Source: Balneolales bacterium (GTDB taxonomy: Bacteria; Bacteroidota; Rhodothermia; Balneolales; HLUCCA01). From it: a stretch of DNA of 10,571 nucleotides. The stretch is from positions 1-10,571 of the forward strand of contig JAIUMT010000099.1 in assembly GCA_022565415.1 (NCBI GenBank), read 5' to 3'. The number at the start of each line of letters is the position of its first letter. The first letter of the stretch is position 1. The position numbers and the translations under genes were made by a program. The notes below the pieces were generated by a model. That model made no database searches. It was given only the letters and a program-made list of their open reading frames with translations, and had not been told where the DNA came from. Shown here piece after piece: positions 1-5,668 of the stretch.

Positions 1-1274
1 AGAATCAGATGAATATTTCCGTGATAGTCGTTAAGGTTAAGGATGGCCATTACGGTGCCAACCAAAACGACAATATGCATTGGTATGAGCATCAGATGCA
101 GAATTTGTCCGGCGCCTACAGACCCAAGACTCGCTACACGAAGCCAGACTAGTCCGATAAGTTGCACTCCGAGAACGAATACCACGCCTGTCATCATGGC
201 ACTGACTTCACTGCTAAACAAAGCTTGAGCTAAAAATGGCGCATGCAGGTTCAACATTTCGATTACGAGTGTATTGGCAATAGCGGAAGCCAGAATCATC
301 GTCATCAATCCAGAAAACAACGTGGTTATCAAGATTGAAATAGCGATATCATTGCCTGCTTTTAATCTGCGCGACATTACATCATTCACAAAGAAATTGT
401 GCGTAAATATGTAGCGTGTGACCGAACGATTGTATGCCCCATTTATGGAAAAGAAGATCAAAAGTATGATCCAATTTCCGACCAACAAAATAACCGAATA
501 GTTTATTGATAACGGCGGACTGAAGTCGGCCGGTAAGGCAATAACAGGTTGGGCACTACTCGCATATTCTAAAATTACAGGAGCCACATTTGGATCGATA
601 GCAATAAGATTATCGAGATATTCTGATGGAAGTATAACCTTAATATCGTTGGATCGGGCAAAATCGAGCACACTTCTCAGGTTTCGTGCGGGGGAGGAGT
701 CTAATGTCGGTGGTATGATGTACATAGTACCACCCTCAGGGAATACTGATACATCATTTAATCCGTCTACAGCGATAATTTGAGAGGTATTGGTGGCATC
801 AAAATCATCTGCCGAGCCGGGTGTGGTTATAATGTACAGGGGAGGAACGGATTCATACTGAAATCGATCGGCAATGTCGGTTATAAACGAGGCTACAGTC
901 GCATTTCTTTGTGGATGACCGGAAATAACGTAACGTTGTATTTGAAGTGTCTGTTGGGGAATTCTGCCAATATGTCCGAGAATAACGGTTTGGAGTGAAT
1001 CGCTGTTTTCCCGTACATCAAACTCCCGTATGAAATCAATACCAGAGCTTAGCCAAAGTTGCGAAGTATATTGGGGTATTTGCTCTAACACCCTCTGGTC
1101 TGTTTCTCCATCAACAAGAATGATGGATAATGCTAAGTCATTAAATGACTTTAAGTCAGCAATTTGCTCGGACTCTTGCGCAGGTATTTCCCAATGTACA
1201 CCAATAGATACCGGTTGACTGATAGCATAAATCGGCAAAAATAACAGAATAAGCAGCAGCCAGAATAGGCGCAT
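1..1274 (-). CDS. Signal-peptide, multi-pass membrane protein of unknown family (3' end outside window)
   Basis: An open frame runs from an ATG at 1274 off the left edge, giving 424 residues without a stop. Residues 1-20 form a typical signal peptide (short basic start, then a Leu/Ile-rich core). Residues 21 to about 255 look soluble and extracytoplasmic, with alternating beta-like stretches (for example YIIPPT, KVILPS). Hydrophobic segments near 261-277, 309-337, 360-378 and 391-412 look like membrane helices. The loop after the first helix is basic and so probably cytoplasmic. I do not recognise the family. The soluble part is faintly reminiscent of a sugar-hydrolase-like beta/alpha barrel, but no catalytic motif is visible and this is only a guess. 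It starts 38 bases after the Lrp-type regulator on the same strand, so co-transcription is likely. No Shine-Dalgarno is visible. ATG 1274 was chosen because the signal peptide begins exactly there. Confidence 0.8.
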   Translation of the reverse strand, partial: MRLFWLLLILLFLPIYAISQPVSIGVHWEIPAQESEQIADLKSFNDLALSIILVDGETDQRVLEQIPQYTSQLWLSSGIDFIREFDVRENSDSLQTVILGHIGRIPQQTLQIQRYVISGHPQRNATVASFITDIADRFQYESVPPLYIITTPGSADDFDATNTSQIIAVDGLNDVSVFPEGGTMYIIPPTLDSSPARNLRSVLDFARSNDIKVILPSEYLDNLIAIDPNVAPVILEYASSAQPVIALPADFSPPLSINYSVILLVGNWIILLIFFSINGAYNRSVTRYIFTHNFFVNDVMSRRLKAGNDIAISILITTLFSGLMTMILASAIANTLVIEMLNLHAPFLAQALFSSEVSAMMTGVVFVLGVQLIGLVWLRVASLGSVGAGQILHLMLIPMHIVVLVGTVMAILNLNDYHGNIHLI

Positions 1275-1312
1275 GTGAGGCCAGGTTTTTGGAATTGTAA
1301 ACAGGGGGGCGG

Positions 1313-1780
1313 TTACGGATTGCTTCCGACTTCGATTTGTCTGGTTTCTTTGTAGGTCGTAAGAACGAGGTTAGAGCGGGTTTTCTTTACCCCATCCCAA
1401 GACTGAAGTCTGGATAGAAGTTTTTCGAGTGTATCGGTGTTTCTGGTGCGGATTTTCAGGATATGAGATCCGTCGCCGGTTATTGAGTGGCATTCAAGAA
1501 CCTCTGATTCCAATACTACGCGCTCCACAAATTTAGGGTAATTTGCAGACCCGTCTACCTCCACGAAGATAAATCCGGTGATATCCAGATTGAATTGTTT
1601 GGCGTTGAGTACGGCATGGTAGCCTTCGATGAGGCTTCGTTCTTCGAGTTTTCGCATCCGTTCTGATACAGATGGTACTGAAAGTCCTACGATTTCAGCG
1701 AGTTTGTTTCGCTGTGCGCGTCCGTTTTCTTGCAGATGATTCAAGATGAGGACGTCGGTTTCATCCAAATGATGTTGCAT
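1313..1780 (-). CDS. Lrp/AsnC family transcriptional regulator
   Basis: This is a 155-residue protein of the usual Lrp/AsnC size. Residues 1-60 are the N-terminal winged helix-turn-helix: the opening LDETDVLILNHLQENGR is the family's first helix, and NKLAEIVGLSVPSVSERMRK (about 25-44) is the HTH with its recognition helix. Residues 65-145 form the RAM ligand-binding and oligomerisation domain, including the GDGSHILKI stretch (102-110) that corresponds to the effector-pocket loop. Such proteins form dimers or octamers and regulate amino-acid or central metabolism genes, often including their own gene; the effector cannot be read here. It lies between gltA, from which a terminator separates it, and the membrane protein 38 bases downstream, its likely operon partner. 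A 15-bp near-palindrome sits 40 bases ahead of the start codon and could be an autoregulatory site. No clear Shine-Dalgarno is seen. Confidence 0.93.
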   Translation of the reverse strand: MQHHLDETDVLILNHLQENGRAQRNKLAEIVGLSVPSVSERMRKLEERSLIEGYHAVLNAKQFNLDITGFIFVEVDGSANYPKFVERVVLESEVLECHSITGDGSHILKIRTRNTDTLEKLLSRLQSWDGVKKTRSNLVLTTYKETRQIEVGSNP

Positions 1781-1820
1781 GGATAGATACTTTTAAAAGA
1801 AAAAGAAATTGTTCTGTTTG

Positions 1821-1835
1821 CCTAATTAATTTAGG
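1821..1835. promoter_or_regulatory. 15-bp near-palindrome ahead of the Lrp-type gene, possible autoregulatory operator
   Basis: The sequence CCTAATTAATTTAGG is palindromic at six of seven base pairs around its central base. It lies 40 bases upstream of the regulator's ATG, in an AT-rich intergenic stretch where a promoter would be expected. Lrp/AsnC proteins typically bind 15-bp AT-rich dyads of odd symmetry and repress their own genes, so an operator role is plausible. No convincing -35/-10 pair was found around it. Confidence 0.4.
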
Positions 1836-1888
1836 TCATTTTTCGATTAAATGAAACTCCTCATGTTGTAAAAATGATGTTAAAAAGG

Positions 1889-1924
1889 CAAAAAAAATGC
1901 CCAACTGCGTGAACAGCCGGGCAT
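1889..1924 (-). terminator. Intrinsic terminator of gltA
   Basis: Read on the minus strand, an 11-bp stem (ATGCCCGGCTG pairing with CAGTTGGGCAT, two G-U pairs) closes a 6-base TTCACG loop. A run of T residues follows directly. It lies 28 bases beyond the gltA stop codon and separates gltA from the Lrp-type regulator. This is a textbook Rho-independent terminator. Confidence 0.88.
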
Positions 1925-1932
1925 AAAAGAGT

Positions 1933-1948
1933 TTCTGAATTTTCAGAA
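1933..1948. repeat. Short inverted repeat just after the gltA stop
   Basis: TTCTGAA and TTCAGAA form a perfect 7-bp inverted repeat separated by two bases, immediately downstream of the gltA stop codon and upstream of its terminator. As RNA it could form a small hairpin with a 4-base loop. It may add 3' end stability, but it has no T run and is not a terminator itself. Confidence 0.35.
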
Positions 1949-1952
1949 CCAA

Positions 1953-3110
1953 TTAACGGTCTTCTACTTTTTTCCAAGGAAGATTCTTGTCGCCCAGGTA
2001 CAACTGACGTGGACGAATCAAGCGGTTATTTTCCATTTGCTCGATGTAATGAGCTGTCCAGCCTGAAATCCGGGCCATTGCAAAAATACAGGTGTATTGA
2101 TCGGGCATAATACCCATAGAGTAATATACCGTAGCTGAGAAGAAATCGACGTTTGGATCGATATTTTTCTCGTCTTTCATCACTTTAAGGATGGTTTCAG
2201 ACCATTCGTACAGGTATTCCATCTCGACTTCCTTGGCAAGGTCTTTTGCCATAACCCGAAGAAGAGTAGCGCGAGGATCGAATGTTTTGTAAACCCGATG
2301 ACCGAATCCCATGATTTTCTCTTTTCGCTCAAGCTTACCTTTGATGAAAGCCACGATGTCGGTGTCTTTGTCAAGACCTTTCAGCATGTTCATTACTGCG
2401 GTGTTTGCTCCACCGTGTAAAGGACCTTTAAGAGATCCGATGGCACCGGATATAGCTGAGTGGATGTCGGCAAGGGTAGAGGCAATTGCTCTGGTTGCAA
2501 AAGTAGACGCGTTCATACCGTGCTCTGCATGCGTTACCAAAAGCAAATCCATCACACGCTCGGCCTTAGGACCAGGCTCTTCGCCGTTCAACATGTACAG
2601 GAAGTTGAACGCTGTACTACCTTTCTTAGAAGGTCTGATGATTTCATCGCCCTTTCGTACCCGGTCAAATGCTGCAATGATGGTTGGCATTTTAGCAGTC
2701 AAACGAATTGCTTTGCGGAGGTTGGCTTCAGCACTGTTCTCGGTCGCATCCGGATCAGAGTCTGCTAGCATTGATGTAGCTGTTCGAAGCACCGACATCG
2801 GCTCTGCCTTTTTATCAGTAGAGTTGATATACGCATAGACAGTTTCAGGAATGTCCCGCTCAGCTGTCATTTTCGCTTGTAAATCGTCTAGTTCGGCTTT
2901 GTTGGGAAGACGTTCGTTCCATAAAAGAAAACAAACTTCTTCAAAAGTGGCATTTTCTGCTAGTACTTCAATATTATACCCAGCATAAATTAATTCTCCT
3001 TTAGCGCCGTCAATAAAACTTTTCCGAGAAGAGAATGCCACAATGCCTTCTAATCCTTTATCCAAATAAGGATATTGGCTTAAATCTTGTTCTTTTTGAT
3101 TGTTGGTCAT
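1953..3110 (-). CDS. gltA: Citrate synthase
   Basis: This enzyme condenses oxaloacetate with acetyl-CoA to citrate at the entry of the TCA cycle, in the cytoplasm. From the preferred ATG at 3110 it has 385 residues, the size of the shorter bacterial type II citrate synthases. The catalytic triad is intact: the His in GPLHGGAN (residue 232), the His in MGFGHRVYK (271) and the Asp in NVDFFSA (322). The conserved EHGMNAST block and the C-terminal RISGWTAHYIEQ block, with a substrate-binding Arg, are also present. An upstream in-frame ATG at 3122 would add four residues (MEPT), but it has no ribosome site. The ATG at 3110 has GGAG six bases ahead, formed by the upstream ATG region itself, so 3110 is the better start. 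The gene is monocistronic by layout, with a terminator downstream and a promoter candidate about 80 bases upstream. Confidence 0.96.
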   Translation of the reverse strand: MTNNQKEQDLSQYPYLDKGLEGIVAFSSRKSFIDGAKGELIYAGYNIEVLAENATFEEVCFLLWNERLPNKAELDDLQAKMTAERDIPETVYAYINSTDKKAEPMSVLRTATSMLADSDPDATENSAEANLRKAIRLTAKMPTIIAAFDRVRKGDEIIRPSKKGSTAFNFLYMLNGEEPGPKAERVMDLLLVTHAEHGMNASTFATRAIASTLADIHSAISGAIGSLKGPLHGGANTAVMNMLKGLDKDTDIVAFIKGKLERKEKIMGFGHRVYKTFDPRATLLRVMAKDLAKEVEMEYLYEWSETILKVMKDEKNIDPNVDFFSATVYYSMGIMPDQYTCIFAMARISGWTAHYIEQMENNRLIRPRQLYLGDKNLPWKKVEDR

Positions 3111-3116
3111 CGTAGG

Positions 3117-3120
3117 CTCC
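3117..3120 (-). promoter_or_regulatory. Shine-Dalgarno deciding the gltA start
   Basis: GGAG on the minus strand lies six bases before the ATG at 3110 and partly overlaps the competing ATG at 3122. The upstream ATG has only AT-rich sequence before it. The spacing favours initiation at 3110 and removes the four-residue MEPT extension. Confidence 0.6.
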
Positions 3121-3187
3121 ATACGTTATAATGATTTCTGTGTTGAATGACTAATGGAAGCTATTTCTTTCAATAACTTCTTTTTTA

Positions 3188-3215
3188 ATAGTAGTGTAAG
3201 TAGTTGAGTTGGCAA
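3188..3215 (-). promoter_or_regulatory. Candidate gltA promoter
   Basis: On the minus strand TTGCCA (3215-3210) and TACTAT (3193-3188) are separated by 16 bases. They match the sigma-70 consensus at four positions each, which is weak evidence. This would give a leader of roughly 70 bases before gltA. The -35 half coincides with one arm of an inverted repeat. Confidence 0.3.
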
Positions 3216-3232
3216 ATTTAACCATTTTGCCA
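3210..3232. repeat. Inverted repeat in the gltA upstream region, possible operator
   Basis: TGGCAAA and TTTGCCA form a perfect 7-bp inverted repeat with a 9-base AT-rich spacer, about 100 bases upstream of gltA. One arm overlaps the candidate -35 element. The symmetry and position suit a dimeric regulator binding there. No T tract follows on either strand, so it is unlikely to be a terminator. Confidence 0.35.
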
Positions 3233-3308
3233 CTGTTTAACGAATTTCCTGTTGATAAAATACGTAACTCAGACGACGTGATAGCACCAAATTCGGTACA
3301 CAGTAATT

Positions 3309-3341
3309 AAAAAAGCGTTGCCAGCCTGTATTAGCTACCAA
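3309..3341 (-). terminator. Probable intrinsic terminator after mazG
   Basis: On the minus strand, TTGGTAGC pairs with GCTGGCAA (one G-G mismatch, one G-U pair) across an 8-base loop. CGC and then six T residues follow. It starts 12 bases after the mazG stop and precedes the gltA promoter region, a sensible place for termination. The stem is imperfect, so confidence is moderate. Confidence 0.45.
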
Positions 3342-3353
3342 TAGGAACTGAAC

Positions 3354-3788
3354 TTACTCCAGTTTTTTTGCCTCATCCCAAAGAGCATCCATCTTTTCCA
3401 GCGAAACTTCATCCGGACGAAGCCCCTGTTCTGCTAACGATTCTTCTATGTAGTTGAATCTCGACTGAAACTTAGTGTTTGTTAGTCGGAGGCTGTCTTC
3501 GGAGTTAATTTTGAGCAATCGACCCACATTCACCATGGAAAAAAGCACATCGCCAAACTCTTTCGCTAATTCCTGTGACTTCCCACTGCCAATGAGTTCT
3601 TTGAACTCTCCAAGTTCTTCGTTGAGTTTTTCCCAAGCGGGTTCCCATTCTTTCCAATCGAAACCAACGCCTCCGGCTTTTTCTTGCATTCGTTGAGCGC
3701 GCAAAAGTGCGGGTAAGTGCACCGGAACCCCACCCAGCACCGATTTTCGTCCGCCTTCCTGCATTTTAATTTTTTCCCAGTTTTTCAA
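3354..3788 (-). CDS. mazG: MazG nucleoside triphosphate pyrophosphohydrolase, C-terminal half of an interrupted gene
   Basis: This is the second MazG domain, in the same reading frame as the N-terminal half but separated from it by a TAA codon. MazG hydrolyses NTPs and dNTPs to monophosphate and pyrophosphate, cleaning non-canonical nucleotides and influencing ppGpp levels. In E. coli the C-terminal domain carries the catalysis. The metal-binding motif is intact: E57-E58-x-x-E61 (NEELGE), then E77-x-x-D80 (EFGD). The flanking LPALLRAQRMQEKA and GFDW blocks are also typical. The first codon in this call is TTG (144 residues). GAAGG lies seven bases before it, so re-initiation 27 bases after the TAA is possible. 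The frame stays open upstream to the TAA (TQVDCEGTV before the TTG), which shows that one continuous gene was interrupted. Whether this half is translated cannot be told from sequence. Confidence 0.75.
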   Translation of the reverse strand: MKNWEKIKMQEGGRKSVLGGVPVHLPALLRAQRMQEKAGGVGFDWKEWEPAWEKLNEELGEFKELIGSGKSQELAKEFGDVLFSMVNVGRLLKINSEDSLRLTNTKFQSRFNYIEESLAEQGLRPDEVSLEKMDALWDEAKKLE

Positions 3789-3815
3789 AACAGTACCTTC
3801 GCAATCGACCTGGGT

Positions 3816-3818
3816 TTA
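3816..3818 (-). other. In-frame TAA codon interrupting mazG
   Basis: The codons around it read CAC GTA TTT GGA TAA ACC CAG GTC. The protein is MazG-like on both sides (RHPHVFG before, TVLKNWEKIK after) with no change of frame. MazG proteins normally carry an acidic residue after the FG. A GAA to TAA change would need a single base substitution, and GAT to TAA would need two. Confidence 0.85.
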
Positions 3819-4151
3819 TCCAAATACGTGAGGATGCCGACGAATCAACTTCTCCTGTATTCCGAAAACAACATCATCAATAGAAAATGAATCTGTTTCG
3901 CGCGCCATTTCGGCGTGAAATACAACGTGCAACATCATGTCGCCTAATTCTTTGCATAACTCTTGGTAGTCTTTGTTGTCGATTGCCTCAATAGCTTCAT
4001 AGACTTCCTCAACCATCAAATCTTTAATGCTTTCGTGAGTTTGTTTCCGGTCCCACGGACATTCTTTGCGCAAAATCTCCATTATTTTTACTAAATCACC
4101 GAATTTGCTCGTAGCCTTTATTTCACTGTATGGATTTTTCTCTGAGGACAT
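3816..4151 (-). CDS. mazG: MazG nucleoside triphosphate pyrophosphohydrolase, N-terminal half of an interrupted gene
   Basis: From ATG 4151 this half has 111 residues and ends at the internal TAA. It contains the complete first MazG domain: the KECPWDRKQTHESI block (about 29-42) and the metal-binding motif E48-E49-x-x-E52 followed by E68-x-x-D71 (ELGD). It ends with the conserved RRHPHVFG, after which intact family members continue straight into the linker. Counting the TAA as one position, both halves together span 265 codons, the normal length for full MazG. A GTG at 4184 would add 11 residues (MKPIKFRLQEQ). ATG 4151 is preferred because it begins just before the conserved domain; neither start has a Shine-Dalgarno. 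The gene is divergent from the MFS transporter across about 150 bases. It could be a fresh pseudogene, a two-polypeptide enzyme, a readthrough case or a sequencing error. Confidence 0.78.
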   Translation of the reverse strand: MSSEKNPYSEIKATSKFGDLVKIMEILRKECPWDRKQTHESIKDLMVEEVYEAIEAIDNKDYQELCKELGDMMLHVVFHAEMARETDSFSIDDVVFGIQEKLIRRHPHVFG

Positions 4152-4299
4152 TTGTTCTTGTAATCTGAATTTAATTGGTTTCACAGGTGGTCTAAAAGTA
4201 AGGGAAATTGTTCACTCTTGAAGTTGTAAAACTATTCGCTACGACTATTTATTCGGCATTCCCGGAAACAAAACTGAGTAAATTTGATGTTCATCTGAT

Positions 4300-5580
4300 A
4301 TGACTAAACCATTTACCGGAATGAAACCGGACAAACGTAAACAGAATCTTATACTTTTCGCACTCTGGTTGCTGATTTTCTCTGCGAGTAGTCAGATCAT
4401 CATAATTGCACCGATTCTACCCATAATTGGTAAGCAATTGGCAATGCCTGAGTCAATTCAGGGACTTTTTATAACAGTCTACGCGGTGATGGTGGGTCTT
4501 TTTGCCTTGGTTGTAGGTCCGATTTCAGACAGAATTGGTCGTCGAAGGGTACTCTTAATTGGCACGATGGCGATGGCGGTCGCCCTAACTTTCCACGGAC
4601 TTGCTCAGACCTGGCAACAACTTCTCTTGATGCGTGCCATTGCGGGTGTTGCTGGTGGCATATTAAGCGGTTCGGCAGTTTCGTACGTTGGTGATTATTT
4701 CCCCGTTAACCGACGTGGCTGGGCTACAGGATGGATCATGAGTGGTGCCGCAACTGGTCAGATTATCGGAATCCCGCTTGGTACAGTTATGGCTGAATAC
4801 TTTGGTTTCCGAATACCGTTTCTCATGTTCGGACTCACCATGTTTGCCACATTTTACCTTGTTTGGGCCTATGTACCGCAGCCCAATGTCCAACTGAATA
4901 TGAACCGCATAACCCTGAAAGGTTCTTTGCGCAACTATTGGGAGTTACTTAAAAGGGGATCAATCCTGGCGGCAACCGGTTCGTTTTTTCTGATGTTCAT
5001 CAGCGTCGGATTATTCATTGTTTATTTCCCCACATGGCTTCAACAGAATTACGGGGTTTCAGGAAATTTTATCGCCATGCTGTTTTTGGTTGGTGGTGTA
5101 GCGAATGTCATTTTTGGTCCTAAAGCGGGGAAATTATCAGACAAAATTGGTCGGAAATGGCTGGTAATCGTCTCGTGCCTGGGAACGTCCATAATTTTTG
5201 GCGGCACCACCTTTTTCATTTTTGAATCGTGGATTGCATTTCCATTTATGTTCATAGTTATGTCGCTTGTGGCTATGCGCGTAAGTCCGTTTCAGGCACT
5301 GTTGACGGAAGCCGTATCGGATGAAAAACGTGGCTCATTATTGAGCTTGAATGCCGCTTTGGGTCAGACCGGACTTGGTCTCGGCGGGGCGATAGCCGGA
5401 GTTGCTTATACACATTATGGTTTTGTTAGTAATAGTCTGATGGCGGCTACAACGATACTTCTTACAGCTTTTGTCATTTGGAAATTTGTTCCAGAGTCAT
5501 CTTATTTCAGAAAACAACAGGTTGCTGCACGACAACACAACCGGCAGCAAACTCCTCATCCGGAAGTTCTAGTTAAGTAA
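4300..5580 (+). CDS. Major facilitator superfamily transporter, 12-helix drug/proton antiporter type
   Basis: This is a 426-residue inner-membrane protein with about twelve hydrophobic segments (roughly 18-40, 56-74, 84-102, 107-127, 143-163, 170-191, 222-244, 256-274, 288-306, 310-326, 345-368 and 376-396). The MFS motif A occurs in both halves between the second and third helices: GPISDRIGRRR (73-83) and GKLSDKIGRK (277-286). Helix 5 carries a Gly-rich, antiporter-type motif C region (SGAATGQIIGIPLG, 148-161). This pattern fits drug:H+ antiporters, but the substrate is not readable. The C-terminal tail from about 403 is polar and Gln/His-rich. ATG 4300 is taken as the start. A second ATG at 4321 would remove seven residues and neither has a clear ribosome site. 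The gene stands alone between divergent mazG and uvrC, 88 bases upstream of the uvrC start. Confidence 0.9.
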   Translation: MTKPFTGMKPDKRKQNLILFALWLLIFSASSQIIIIAPILPIIGKQLAMPESIQGLFITVYAVMVGLFALVVGPISDRIGRRRVLLIGTMAMAVALTFHGLAQTWQQLLLMRAIAGVAGGILSGSAVSYVGDYFPVNRRGWATGWIMSGAATGQIIGIPLGTVMAEYFGFRIPFLMFGLTMFATFYLVWAYVPQPNVQLNMNRITLKGSLRNYWELLKRGSILAATGSFFLMFISVGLFIVYFPTWLQQNYGVSGNFIAMLFLVGGVANVIFGPKAGKLSDKIGRKWLVIVSCLGTSIIFGGTTFFIFESWIAFPFMFIVMSLVAMRVSPFQALLTEAVSDEKRGSLLSLNAALGQTGLGLGGAIAGVAYTHYGFVSNSLMAATTILLTAFVIWKFVPESSYFRKQQVAARQHNRQQTPHPEVLVK

Positions 5581-5592
5581 ACCACTGCATAT

Positions 5593-5632
5593 TGATTTTC
5601 TATCACAGATATAGTTTTTGAATTGAAAATCA
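5593..5632. repeat. Inverted repeat between the MFS gene and uvrC
   Basis: TGATTTTC and GAAAATCA form a perfect 8-bp inverted repeat with a 24-base spacer, between the transporter stop and the uvrC start. It is AT-rich and lacks a T tract, so it is not a standard terminator. It could be a binding site, or could arise by chance in such AT-rich DNA. Confidence 0.25.
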
Positions 5633-5668
5633 TGTTTGCATCTGCTCCAGTTTAGCTATTTTAGCCCC

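Noticed and set aside
43..1218. Three small plus-strand open frames (43-228, 780-998, 1030-1218)
   Set aside because: They lie antisense to the continuous minus-strand membrane protein frame, resemble no known protein, and have no ribosome sites. The minus frame has a proper signal peptide and membrane helices.
2311..2838. A 175-codon plus-strand open frame inside gltA
   Set aside because: It is the antisense shadow of a highly conserved enzyme, and its composition follows the citrate synthase codons.
3786..3818. A frameshift as the cause of the mazG split
   Set aside because: The two halves are in the same frame (396 bases apart by their outermost starts, divisible by three). Translation continues sensibly through the junction except for one TAA.
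3816..3818. Reassignment of TAA to an amino acid in this organism
   Set aside because: The other complete genes in the window end at TAA at the expected family length, so TAA works as a stop here.
4152..4184. A GTG start for mazG adding 11 residues
   Set aside because: There is no ribosome site, the extension is not recognisable, and ATG 4151 begins just ahead of the conserved domain.
5636..5668. An upstream TTG start for uvrC adding 11 residues
   Set aside because: The added residues are not part of the family's N terminus, and the ATG at 5669 gives the normal start just before the GIY-YIG domain.
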